Shown piece after piece: positions 10,415-18,109 of a DNA stretch of 64,000 bases (position 1 is the stretch's first letter; the number at the start of each line of letters is the position of its first letter). The notes below the pieces were generated by a model. That model had not been told where the DNA came from, ran no database searches, and worked only from the letters and a program-made list of their open reading frames with translations. Both the position numbers and the translations under genes were made by a program. Source of the stretch: Maridesulfovibrio zosterae DSM 11974 (GTDB lineage: Bacteria > Desulfobacterota > Desulfovibrionia > Desulfovibrionales > Desulfovibrionaceae); assembly GCF_000425265.1 (NCBI RefSeq), contig NZ_KE384343.1:317666-381665 (forward strand), written 5' to 3'.

Positions 10415-11785
10415 ATGATATCCTTATGGGATAAACCATTCGGTTATAAAGATGTTTTAAAAGTTAGTATGCCGCTGGCAATCAGTATGGCATCTACTAC
10501 TATAATGCAGGTTACAGACCGTATTTTTCTTGGAAGATATTCAGTGGAAGCTATTGCTGCTGCGCTTCCGGCAGGGATTCTTTCTTTTTTATTTATCTCA
10601 TTTTTTATGGGAATTGCCAGCTACATAAATGTATTTATAGCTCAGTATACCGGAGCATCCAAACCTGAAAAGGTCGCAGCAAGTTTGTGGCAGGGAATAT
10701 ATTTTTCGCTGGGGGCATGGGTGATACTGGCGTCTATGGCATATACTATGACTCCAGTACTGGTTAGCGGGGGACATCCACCTGAAGTTCTGGAACTTGA
10801 AATTCAATATTTCAGAATTATAATGCTTGCAGCAGGGCTTCCGGTGCTTGATACTGCTTTGTCCGGTTTTTATTCAGGTCGTGGATTGACCCGGACGGTC
10901 ATGGTTGTGAATATGATCGGGGCAATAATAAATATTCCTTTGGACTATGCTTTGATCAATGGAGTCTGGTTTTTCCCTGAAATGGGAATCCGTGGCGCTG
11001 CTGTCGCTACAGCTGTAGCATGGATTGTAATTGTATCAATTTATTGTCCCCTTATTTTCAGTAATAAAAATGAGAGATTATATAAAACACGAACTAATTA
11101 CGGTTTTGATTTAAAGCTGTTTAAGCGCTTTATTAAATTCGGATTGTCTAATGGAGTTCAGTTTTTTCTGGATATTTTTGCCATTACCTTTTTCGTATAT
11201 ATGATAGGCCGTCTTGGAACCATAATCCTTGCAGCCAGTAATATTGCATTATCCATTGATGGAGTATCCTTTTTTCCTGCTTACGGAATTTCTGTAGGGG
11301 TCAGTACTCTGGTCGGGCAGGCGATAGGTAAGGGAAGACCTGATTATGCCAAAAGGGCAACCGTCTGTGCTTTTCACATTACCTGCATCTGGATGCTGTT
11401 TATGGGAATTATTTATATCGCTATGCCCGATATACTTATTTCCATGTTCAGGCCGAACGATATAACCGATGTACAGTTCACAAATGTTCTTGAGCATGGG
11501 CGTATATTTCTCATGTTTATGGTTGCCTATATCCTTTTTGACGGACTGGCATTAGTTTATTCCGGTGCGCTTAAAGGAGCTGGAGATGTTGTTTTTGTTA
11601 TGAAAAGTGTAGGTTTTTTCTGTCTGACTATTATGGTTATTCCATGCTATGTAGGCGTAGAGTTTATCAAGGCCGGATCATATTATTTATGGAGTATATT
11701 TACGGCTTATGTAGTGGTTCTGAGTTTTGTTTTTTATTATCGCTTCAAGTGTGGAAAGTGGGAAAAAATGAAGGTTATTGAGTAA
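10415..11785 (+). CDS. MATE-family multidrug/toxin exporter
   Basis: Integral inner-membrane antiporter of 456 residues with about 12 hydrophobic segments arranged as two similar halves, the normal MATE size. The N-terminal half begins with the family pattern of a short amphipathic helix followed by PLAISMASTTIMQVTDRIFLG. Expected function is proton- or sodium-driven export of cationic drugs or metabolites; the substrate cannot be read from sequence. GGAG lies about ten bases before the ATG. It appears to be monocistronic; the next gene is on the other strand and convergent. Confidence 0.9.
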   Translation: MISLWDKPFGYKDVLKVSMPLAISMASTTIMQVTDRIFLGRYSVEAIAAALPAGILSFLFISFFMGIASYINVFIAQYTGASKPEKVAASLWQGIYFSLGAWVILASMAYTMTPVLVSGGHPPEVLELEIQYFRIIMLAAGLPVLDTALSGFYSGRGLTRTVMVVNMIGAIINIPLDYALINGVWFFPEMGIRGAAVATAVAWIVIVSIYCPLIFSNKNERLYKTRTNYGFDLKLFKRFIKFGLSNGVQFFLDIFAITFFVYMIGRLGTIILAASNIALSIDGVSFFPAYGISVGVSTLVGQAIGKGRPDYAKRATVCAFHITCIWMLFMGIIYIAMPDILISMFRPNDITDVQFTNVLEHGRIFLMFMVAYILFDGLALVYSGALKGAGDVVFVMKSVGFFCLTIMVIPCYVGVEFIKAGSYYLWSIFTAYVVVLSFVFYYRFKCGKWEKMKVIE

Positions 11786-11823
11786 TAATCAGTTTGATTT
11801 TTATGCTAGGTTCATGGGGCAGG

Positions 11824-12438
11824 TTATTCTGTTACCACAGCGATACTGGAGCCTATCAAAACTGAACCGGCGCAGCGATTAGCCGTTTTCCATATCTTGG
11901 GACTCCTGATAATCTTACGTCCTTTTGCCCCTACCCAGGCATAGCCTAAAAGAACGCTAAGCACAGTTGGAATGATGGCGCAGATAATCATGATTGATTC
12001 TGTTCCTGTTAATTCTTGCAGGTTAACGAATCCGGGTAGAAATCCACAGTAGAATACGATCAGCTTCGGGTTACCAAGTGACAGGCACAGTCCTGCAATG
12101 ACGGTATTAAATACTCCCTTCTTTTGGGGGAGTTTTGGTTGATCCGTAGAAGGAGCAGGTGCCAGCCAGCATTTAAGTCCCAAATACAGCAGATAAGCTG
12201 CTCCTACCAACTTTAGAACAATAAATCCTGGTCCAATTTGTTTGGCAGCAAATTCCATACCGAAGATAGCCATAAGCAGATATACGAGGTCTCCCATGAC
12301 GATCCCGAGACACCATAATGCTGTAAATTTGAATCCGCGAGCTACTGATTGGGCAAGAATAGACATTACTCCTGGTCCGGGTATAGCTGCAAATATAAGT
12401 ACAGCTAATATTAAAGCGACAGTTGTTGATAATGTCAT
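11824..12438 (-). CDS. LysE/RhtB-family exporter
   Basis: Small inner-membrane exporter of amino acids or related compounds, 204 residues with five to six hydrophobic segments. The signature proline-glycine pair IPGPGVMSI appears in the first membrane segment and LSLGNPK in the middle. The ATG at 12438 gives the normal family length; a TTG nine codons upstream is less likely. It is divergent from the MFS gene at 12573, with a shared upstream region of about 130 bp. Substrate unknown. Confidence 0.88.
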   Translation of the reverse strand: MTLSTTVALILAVLIFAAIPGPGVMSILAQSVARGFKFTALWCLGIVMGDLVYLLMAIFGMEFAAKQIGPGFIVLKLVGAAYLLYLGLKCWLAPAPSTDQPKLPQKKGVFNTVIAGLCLSLGNPKLIVFYCGFLPGFVNLQELTGTESIMIICAIIPTVLSVLLGYAWVGAKGRKIIRSPKIWKTANRCAGSVLIGSSIAVVTE

Positions 12439-12572
12439 TTGATTTTCCACGCTTTTCAAATTCAAGTATGTTGTATAATGCCTTTTTATTAAAGTAAGTG
12501 ATCAATGTAAACAAATAGCCGTTAAAACTTTTTTACTTAATCATTTATTGGACTCTTTAAACTGGAATAAAT

Positions 12573-13769
12573 ATGGCTGTAAAGAAAGATCACTTGCCGG
12601 TTTTTGAATTCATAATTTTATGTACAGTTGTTTTTATGGGTGTGTGTAACGTATCCGTTTTCTATAGTTTTCATGTTTACATGCAAGACCTTGGGTTTTC
12701 AAAAAGTATTTCCGGCATCGTAATCAGTTTGTATTCTCTCTCCTCAATGATCATGTACGGAGTTGCCAGCAGCTCTATTACGGTCAGGAATACGTATAGA
12801 CTTATGTTTGTCGGTATGGGGCTTCTCATTTTGTGTGGGCTCGCTTATATACAAGTGACCAGTTTGTGGGCTTTGGTTTTAATACGTGTTGTTCAAGGAA
12901 TCGGAGTTTTTCTTTTTCTAGCGCCATGCATGACTTTGCTGGTTTCTATGATCAGTCCGGAAAATTCTGGATCTGCTTTCAGTCTGTATTCTACTGCGTT
13001 ACTTCTGCCATATTCTTTAATGCCTTATTTATCAGAAAGATTATCTGTATATATTGCAAATCCTAGCTGGCTTTATGCTGGCACCGCAGGATTGATGCCT
13101 CTTGCTTTTTTGCTGGCACTTTTTCTACGTTATAGAATTGGGTTGCTTAAAGCAGGTGCTGACCATAATTTACTCCCATCTAAAATTTCTACAAGAGAAT
13201 CATATTCGAACCTGAAGCGGGTTCATATTTTTAATGTATTGGCAGCTAACGGAGTTTATTTCATAACTTTTAGTGGATTATTTTTCATGTTTCAGGATTA
13301 TGCCTATTCTAGAGGAATCGGCAATGCTGGATATTTTTTTTCAATGCAGATGGGAATAATGATTGCCATTCGTTTTTTTGGTGGAACTGTTTTTGATCGT
13401 TTTTCAAAGGTCATGCTTATTTTTACCGCTTTTATATTTACATCAGCCGGTTTTTTATTCCTCATGAACTTAAATGATGAATCTTTGATCCTGCCTGTTG
13501 CCACTATTTTTGGTATCGGAATGGGACTAAGTTCCCCCGCGCTAAATTCATTAATGTTTACTGTCAGTGAACCTGAATATCGTAGTTTTAATGCTAATAT
13601 GATGATGCTTACAGTGCATCTGGGGTCTTTTCTGGGGCCTTTGATGGGTGGAGTAATGGTTGATCTGCTAGGTTATGAAGGCTTTCTGTGGATAGCTGTT
13701 CTGGGTACAGCCGGGGCTGCGGTGGTTTTTACTTTTGTCAGTAGGCAAAGTGAATCTGTAAGAGTATAA
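12573..13769 (+). CDS. Major facilitator superfamily transporter
   Basis: Twelve-segment membrane carrier of 398 residues. It has the MFS two-half layout, with a loop-2/3 region and an arginine-rich fourth segment (LIRVVQGIGVFLFLAP). I do not recognise a substrate subgroup. It ends 43 bp before the cytosine-deaminase-like gene on the same strand without a terminator, so co-transcription is likely, and a nucleobase or related compound is a reasonable but unproven guess for the substrate. Confidence 0.85.
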   Translation: MAVKKDHLPVFEFIILCTVVFMGVCNVSVFYSFHVYMQDLGFSKSISGIVISLYSLSSMIMYGVASSSITVRNTYRLMFVGMGLLILCGLAYIQVTSLWALVLIRVVQGIGVFLFLAPCMTLLVSMISPENSGSAFSLYSTALLLPYSLMPYLSERLSVYIANPSWLYAGTAGLMPLAFLLALFLRYRIGLLKAGADHNLLPSKISTRESYSNLKRVHIFNVLAANGVYFITFSGLFFMFQDYAYSRGIGNAGYFFSMQMGIMIAIRFFGGTVFDRFSKVMLIFTAFIFTSAGFLFLMNLNDESLILPVATIFGIGMGLSSPALNSLMFTVSEPEYRSFNANMMMLTVHLGSFLGPLMGGVMVDLLGYEGFLWIAVLGTAGAAVVFTFVSRQSESVRV

Positions 13770-13812
13770 TATGCAGTGTATTACATATCAGGATATTTTT
13801 TAGGAGTGGGCA

Positions 13813-14256
13813 ATGTCAGATAATGATATGAAATTTATGGATGAAGCTTATATGCTTGCCAAGAAAAGTTTTGACGAAGGAGGACTGCCCATCGGGGCTG
13901 TATTGGTCCGGGATGGAATCATTATTGGGCGGGGACATAACCAGAGAGTACAAAAAGGAGATCCTATTGCTCATGGCGAGATGGATTGCCTGCGTAATGC
14001 AGGTCGTCAGAAAACATATAAAGATACAGTTCTTTATACAACATTATCTCCTTGTATGATGTGTTCCGGTACTATGGTACAGTTTGGAGTGCCGCGCGTA
14101 GTGATTGGTGAGAATAGAAATTTTGGTGGTAATGAAGAGTTTTTACAGTCAAATGGGATTGAAGTTGATATTCTTGATCACAGTAGGTGTATTGCCCTTA
14201 TGGAAGAGTTGAAAGCTACAAAGCCGGAATTATGGGCTGAAGATATAGGGGAGTAG
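13813..14256 (+). CDS. Cytosine deaminase-like zinc hydrolase, fungal FCY1 type
   Basis: Zinc-dependent deaminase of 147 residues. Catalytic set: His54 and Glu56 in the AHGE motif, Cys81 and Cys84 in SPCMMC. Beyond the shared deaminase core, it resembles yeast cytosine deaminase in detail: RGHN, the TLYTTLSPC-like stretch, GVPRVVIGENRNF, and a C-terminal PELWAEDIGE that matches the end of the yeast enzyme, where a Trp and an Asp help bind cytosine (here Trp141 and Asp144). It is shorter than TadA and lacks TadA-specific features, so tRNA deamination is unlikely. Expected reaction: cytosine to uracil plus ammonia. It sits behind an MFS transporter. Confidence 0.85.
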   Translation: MSDNDMKFMDEAYMLAKKSFDEGGLPIGAVLVRDGIIIGRGHNQRVQKGDPIAHGEMDCLRNAGRQKTYKDTVLYTTLSPCMMCSGTMVQFGVPRVVIGENRNFGGNEEFLQSNGIEVDILDHSRCIALMEELKATKPELWAEDIGE

Positions 14257-14283
14257 GAGACGTTTTTATATGGAGTTGTAGCT

Positions 14284-14315
14284 AACAAAGTCCTCCCTTG
14301 CGGGAGAACTTTGTT
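14284..14315. terminator. Bidirectional terminator after the deaminase gene
   Basis: A stem of 14 positions with one mismatch (14284-14297 with 14302-14315) and a TTGC loop, A-rich on the left and T-rich on the right, between convergent genes. Confidence 0.85.
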
Positions 14316-14329
14316 TGTTATTAGTTATA

Positions 14330-14998
14330 TTAGTTGGTGGTTGGCATATCTGTTTCTTCAAATTTTTTGAGTGAGATTTTAGCATCAGCTTTTTTATCAA
14401 AAGCATCAAAGAATTCAATTTGCTGCTGGTTTAACCTTTTACTGATATTCATGTTTTTCCAAAACAGTTTTTCAGCTGTTTCCGAATCAGTTGATTCAGC
14501 ATATCCTAAAACTATTTTCTTTTTAGTGGAAAGTAGTTTGTTGCATACTCTTACCGTTGAGTACTTCGGAAGTTTATGACCATTGTCTTGAAAATATTTT
14601 TCAATAAAACCATTAGGATCAGGTTTTGTTATAAATATTCTGCAATAATATTGGTCGCCATCAATCGTTTTGGTAAATATTGCACTTCTAGGGGAATTTC
14701 CACCTGGAAGATGTTTGGGATATAAATACCATCCATTAGGCACGGATAAAAACTCAATCCATGAGCCTTCGCTATAATTTTCAGCTTCATCTTTTGCTGC
14801 ATAATAGAATACTTGAATATTACTTGGACTCTTTGTGAGATGTTTTTCACCTATATAATTCATGTTGTTAGGGAATTGAATTGTAAGAGAAGGTGAATTT
14901 GTTGAATAGAAAGAGTTTCCAATAGCAGTTTTTTTTCCAACACATCCTATGGATGTGCATATTAAAATAGCACTTAATAACAATAAAAATTTTTTCAT
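14330..14998 (-). CDS. Predicted lipoprotein of unknown function
   Basis: A 222-residue protein with a lipoprotein-type signal (MKKFLLLLSAILICTSIGC), the modified cysteine being residue 19. The mature part is mixed alpha/beta and begins with a segment resembling the PsbP/DcrB-like proteins often found as small periplasmic lipoproteins (short hydrophobic strand, FPNNMNY, then YYAAKDEAEN). I do not recognise a specific family. The ATG at 14998 is chosen because GGAGGGATT precedes it; an upstream TTG would add 21 residues before the signal peptide. It is convergent with the deaminase gene and appears monocistronic. Confidence 0.7.
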   Translation of the reverse strand: MKKFLLLLSAILICTSIGCVGKKTAIGNSFYSTNSPSLTIQFPNNMNYIGEKHLTKSPSNIQVFYYAAKDEAENYSEGSWIEFLSVPNGWYLYPKHLPGGNSPRSAIFTKTIDGDQYYCRIFITKPDPNGFIEKYFQDNGHKLPKYSTVRVCNKLLSTKKKIVLGYAESTDSETAEKLFWKNMNISKRLNQQQIEFFDAFDKKADAKISLKKFEETDMPTTN

Positions 14999-15126
14999 AA
15001 TCCCTCCGTAGATTTTTGTTATCAATGCGGTGCTATTAAAGTCAAGTTGTTTTGTTAACATGCTGAATTGGCTGTTTAAAACTTATTTGAGCTATACAAA
15101 TATAATATACAGTTTCAATTGAGTGA

Positions 15127-15175
15127 GCAAAAGTAAAAGCCCTTGCTTTTTTTAAGCAAGGGCTTTTACTTTTGC
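15127..15175. terminator. Very long hairpin terminator after tRNA-Thr
   Basis: A 22-bp perfect stem (15127-15148 with 15154-15175) with a five-T loop. It directly abuts the CCA end of tRNA-Thr and should end its transcript on the minus strand. Confidence 0.88.
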
Positions 15176-15251
<76 letters not shown>

Positions 15252-15262
15252 ACCTTTATATT

Positions 15263-15332
15263 AAGGCTTTTTTTAGCGATAATGCCGTGTGGCACGCTCA
15301 ACCGCTATAGCGGGAGCTTCGTTAAAAGCCTT
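15263..15332 (-). other. Folded element between the two tRNA genes
   Basis: A three-way-junction-like arrangement. The outer stem pairs 15263-15271 (AAGGCTTTT) with 15324-15332 (AAAAGCCTT) and can extend by seven positions with one mismatch. Inside are two hairpins: TGCC/GGCA at 15283-15294 and the perfect palindrome CCGCTATAGCGG at 15302-15313. It lies where the promoter and leader of tRNA-Thr should be. Function unknown. Confidence 0.6.
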
Positions 15333-15365
15333 GGGTGATAATCTTTAAAATCGGTTTTTAAAAGA

Positions 15366-15400
15366 AAAGGCCGTAATTCTTGCAAAGAATTACGGCCTTT
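15366..15400 (-). terminator. Terminator after tRNA-Pro
   Basis: A 16-bp perfect stem (15366-15381 with 15385-15400) with a 3-nt loop; the minus strand continues into TTTTCTTTT. Confidence 0.88.
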
Positions 15401-15416
15401 GGGGTATCTTTTAAAG

Positions 15417-15493
15417 TGGTCGGGATGAAAGGATTTGAACCTTCGACCCCTTGAACCCCATTCAAGTGCGCTCCCAGGCTGCGCTACATCCCG
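15417..15493 (-). tRNA. tRNA-Pro (anticodon GGG)
   Basis: A complete 77-nt cloverleaf on the minus strand: acceptor CGGGATG/CATCCCG, anticodon stem CTTGA/TCAAG with loop ATGGGGT, T loop GTTCAAATC, encoded CCA. Confidence 0.96.
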
Positions 15494-15507
15494 ACGTCAC
15501 GGAGAGA

Positions 15508-15536
15508 CTTCTATGGAATTGCCAAACATAAGTCAA
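15508..15536 (-). promoter_or_regulatory. Promoter of tRNA-Pro
   Basis: On the minus strand TTGACT (15531-15536) and TAGAAG (15508-15513) are spaced by exactly 17 bases. The -10 box is 15 bases before the mature tRNA 5' end. Confidence 0.65.
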
Positions 15537-15674
15537 CGGTTTTTTGAAAAAAATTAATTTATTACGGCATAACCAAATACTTGGAATATCAGTCGCTGCA
15601 TAAAGTTAAGTTGCTGTAAATGGGGGCGTCGACAGTCTCGTTCTATTGAATTAAAGAGTATCTTATTTAAAATG

Positions 15675-15706
15675 AAAACCGGCGAGTGAAATTACCCGCC
15701 GGTTTT
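15675..15706 (-). terminator. Terminator after the secreted-protein gene
   Basis: A 10-bp stem (15675-15684 with 15697-15706), 12-nt loop; T-rich on the minus strand after the stem. Confidence 0.75.
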
Positions 15707-15732
15707 TAATATTATTTTTTTGTCTACCTGAC

Positions 15733-16929
15733 CTAATGCCATTCACATCGCCATCCTGCATATCCTCCCTCTGGAAGTACCTTGATGTTGTAGATCCCCG
15801 GTCCTATAGTAATATGTTCGGACATACCGATAACTCTTTCTTCTACCGGCTGCCTGTTTTTAGTTGTAATTTTTACACGATAGCGCTGAGCTCCTTTTTT
15901 GTATGGATCAGTGAACCGGAGGGTTGTCCCTGCTACTGTGCTGAGTTCCCATTCTGAAGGATCTGATGGTTTAATACTACCGTGTGCAAGTCGCCAGCTG
16001 GCGGACATATTACCTTTAATTTCTTTAGCATAATTCATTTTCGGAACAGCTTGAGGTGCTGAGGGGGGAGTTGGAGGGGCAGATGATCCTGACAGTCTTG
16101 TTCCCCATACCTTGTTACCAATCTGATTTTTACCGTCAAGACGGTTTCCATCTTGCGATAGTATAAGATTATCTATCCATTTTCCATTACCCCAGTTAAC
16201 CACGAACTTGCGTTGATTTGAATCGACGCATTTCCAATAGTTACCGTTTCCTGGCATTCTGCCTCCGTGTTGGAATTCAACTACAGAGTTTGTAAACCAT
16301 TTCCATTTTCCTACGATTAAGTCACAGACTCCTTCGTCTGATGCGTATGGGTTATTGTTATTACCGTGTGCTGGAGGCATAGTCCCATATGGATCATTGG
16401 CGGACATGGTTGGAGGAGGTGTAAAACGAAGACTTCCTATGCTTCTGTATACTAGATTATGATATTTTTGAGCTAGTGATTCGACATATACACCAATTGC
16501 GACAACAGCACCGCCGTTCGCATATGTATATAATGCACAGGACCGCAGCTTGTTTCCATTGTAATTACAGCTGTATTCTCTGAAAATTGCAGGATGTCCA
16601 TCTGCTTGAACATTTTTGCTGGTTATTCTGTTTTGGAAGTATATCCCGCCACGATCCTTTATTCCCTGCTCCATTTTGTCAGCAAGATTTTGCAATCCTG
16701 GGTTGTTACCGGAGTGTGCATATACTTCTATGAAAGCGTTTCCATCAGGTGCCATGACCTGTTTTTTTAATCCTCCATTAAGGCCGTCAGTTTTGTTGTT
16801 CCAGTTGGTAGGTGTTTGTATCCAGAAATCATAATTATCGTAAGCTGAAGACTTTGTAGGGTATAAAATTCCAGCCAGTATGGTCAAAAGAAATAGAAAC
16901 GTTACAAAGAAAATTTTTAGAGAGTTCAT
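15733..16929 (-). CDS. Secreted three-part protein of unknown function
   Basis: A 398-residue exported protein: a signal peptide covers about residues 1-29 (hydrophobic core FFVTFLFLLTILAGIL, cleavage near SSA-YD). Residues 30-170 look like a PsbP/DcrB-type fold. A proline/asparagine-rich linker (about 172-195) leads to a compact beta-rich segment with GKWKWF and GNGKW motifs (200-285). A second Pro-rich linker (290-300) precedes a final beta-rich domain (305-398) that ends in GWRCEWH. Cysteines are few and could pair. I do not recognise a named family. It has its own terminator and no partner on the same strand. Probably periplasmic or extracellular. Confidence 0.75.
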   Translation of the reverse strand: MNSLKIFFVTFLFLLTILAGILYPTKSSAYDNYDFWIQTPTNWNNKTDGLNGGLKKQVMAPDGNAFIEVYAHSGNNPGLQNLADKMEQGIKDRGGIYFQNRITSKNVQADGHPAIFREYSCNYNGNKLRSCALYTYANGGAVVAIGVYVESLAQKYHNLVYRSIGSLRFTPPPTMSANDPYGTMPPAHGNNNNPYASDEGVCDLIVGKWKWFTNSVVEFQHGGRMPGNGNYWKCVDSNQRKFVVNWGNGKWIDNLILSQDGNRLDGKNQIGNKVWGTRLSGSSAPPTPPSAPQAVPKMNYAKEIKGNMSASWRLAHGSIKPSDPSEWELSTVAGTTLRFTDPYKKGAQRYRVKITTKNRQPVEERVIGMSEHITIGPGIYNIKVLPEGGYAGWRCEWH

Positions 16930-17103
16930 ATGTTCGCCTCCAGCTGTGAAAAAAATTAAAGACCTACTTTATAATAAGCATAAGATTTTAAAAAATTCAA
17001 TTCAAATGATTAAGCATGTGTCTATGCCAACTCTTTACATCTGTAATGCAATTGAATTTGACCTTAATGCTTCTTAATATAATACGGAACCATAGTTGCT
17101 AGT

Positions 17104-17157
17104 CTTCCTTGCATCGCGAAAAAAGGAAAAATTTGCCTTTTTAAAAATGCAAGGAGG
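17104..17157 (+). promoter_or_regulatory. Leader hairpin that sequesters the Shine-Dalgarno of the EF-hand gene
   Basis: CTTCCTTGCAT (17104-17114) pairs with ATGCAAGGAGG (17147-17157): ten Watson-Crick pairs and one G-U. The right arm contains the whole Shine-Dalgarno AAGGAGG. Inside, AAAAAGG (17120-17126) pairs with CCTTTTT (17136-17142). In the folded state ribosome binding should be blocked. Confidence 0.6.
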
Positions 17158-17163
17158 TTTGTG

Positions 17164-17973
17164 GTGAGTATTTCCGCATTAGACAGCTCAATGGTCGGAA
17201 ATCTATTCTCCAGTGACCAGTTCAGTTTGAACCGCACTGGTCAAAAGGGTTCCGCAAAAGATTTTGCCAAGAGCATTATTGGAGAAGAAGATAGCGATGG
17301 CGATGGACTGATAAGTCTTGAGGAGTCATCTCTTGATAAGGATCGCTTTAATAAAGTTGATTCTGATGGTGACGGTACTATTTCTCAGGAAGAAATAGTT
17401 GCTGATTTTGAGAAGATACAAGAGCAGATGGCGATGCTGGGCCGGATGTCTGTGACGATGCAAGGTGGCAATTCCGGTAGTATAGTTGATTCTCTTATCA
17501 ATGAACTTGATACCGATGGTGACAGCCTGATCAGCCAGGAAGAGTCCGGCCTTGAGGATGAACTTTTTAATACTCTTGACGCTGACGGTGATGGTAAAAT
17601 CTCCAGTGAGGAAATTGAGGCCGGTATGACTCCTCCAGAAGGAATGATGTCTTCTGAGGGAATGTCGGCTCAAGCCGGTTCCGCATCTGGTTCTAGCTCT
17701 TCGTCGAGTTCCAGTGAGGAGGGGGAAGAAGAATACGATGAGTATGATTATAATCAGGACGGAGTTGTAACAAGTGATGAATTAGAGCGGGCTTACACTA
17801 ATGGTGATAGTTCTCTTGAGGATATTGTCGGCAGAAGGGGGGATAAAAATCAGCCTTATCAAAAAGAAGACGGACAGTCTGGACAATCAATAATGCAGCG
17901 TATGGCTATGCGTGCTTATCAGGATCAGGCCAGTGCTATGTATTCAGGAAGCTCACTTGGAGCTTTAGCCTAA
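17164..17973 (+). CDS. EF-hand calcium-binding protein with five loops
   Basis: A 269-residue acidic protein with five EF-hand loops, each with a full ligand pattern: residues 43-54, 66-77, 116-127, 139-150 and 194-205. The first two and the next two form pairs; the fifth follows a serine-rich and acidic linker (about 172-192). No signal peptide or membrane segment is visible. It probably binds calcium as a sensor or buffer; its partner is unknown. Two adjacent GTG codons are possible starts; the one at 17164 lies six bases from AAGGAGG, the one at 17161 only three. The Shine-Dalgarno is buried in a predicted hairpin. The last 50 residues (QSIMQRMAMRAYQDQ...) are helical and may be an interaction tail. 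Confidence 0.85.
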   Translation: MSISALDSSMVGNLFSSDQFSLNRTGQKGSAKDFAKSIIGEEDSDGDGLISLEESSLDKDRFNKVDSDGDGTISQEEIVADFEKIQEQMAMLGRMSVTMQGGNSGSIVDSLINELDTDGDSLISQEESGLEDELFNTLDADGDGKISSEEIEAGMTPPEGMMSSEGMSAQAGSASGSSSSSSSSEEGEEEYDEYDYNQDGVVTSDELERAYTNGDSSLEDIVGRRGDKNQPYQKEDGQSGQSIMQRMAMRAYQDQASAMYSGSSLGALA

Positions 17974-18062
17974 CGGCAATATGAACTGATCAGACTGTGA
18001 AAGGATTCATGGTTCGACGTATGAATTTAAAAGAGGAAATATGTCGTGAACAGGGATGTGGT

Positions 18063-18100
18063 TCAAAAGGCTTATCCTGTTTATAGGATAAGCCTTTTGA
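18063..18100. terminator. Bidirectional terminator between EF-hand and alcohol dehydrogenase genes
   Basis: A 16-bp perfect stem (18063-18078 with 18085-18100) with A-rich and T-rich flanks, between convergent genes. Confidence 0.88.
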
Positions 18101-18109
18101 CTTAGATAT

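Noticed and set aside
13813..14256. tRNA adenosine deaminase TadA
   Set aside because: The C-terminal WxEDIGE ending and surrounding motifs match fungal cytosine deaminase better, and TadA features are missing.
15290..15310. Sigma54 promoter suggested by TGGCAC near the tRNA genes
   Set aside because: The -12 element TTGC is missing at the required spacing, and the bases belong to a hairpin.
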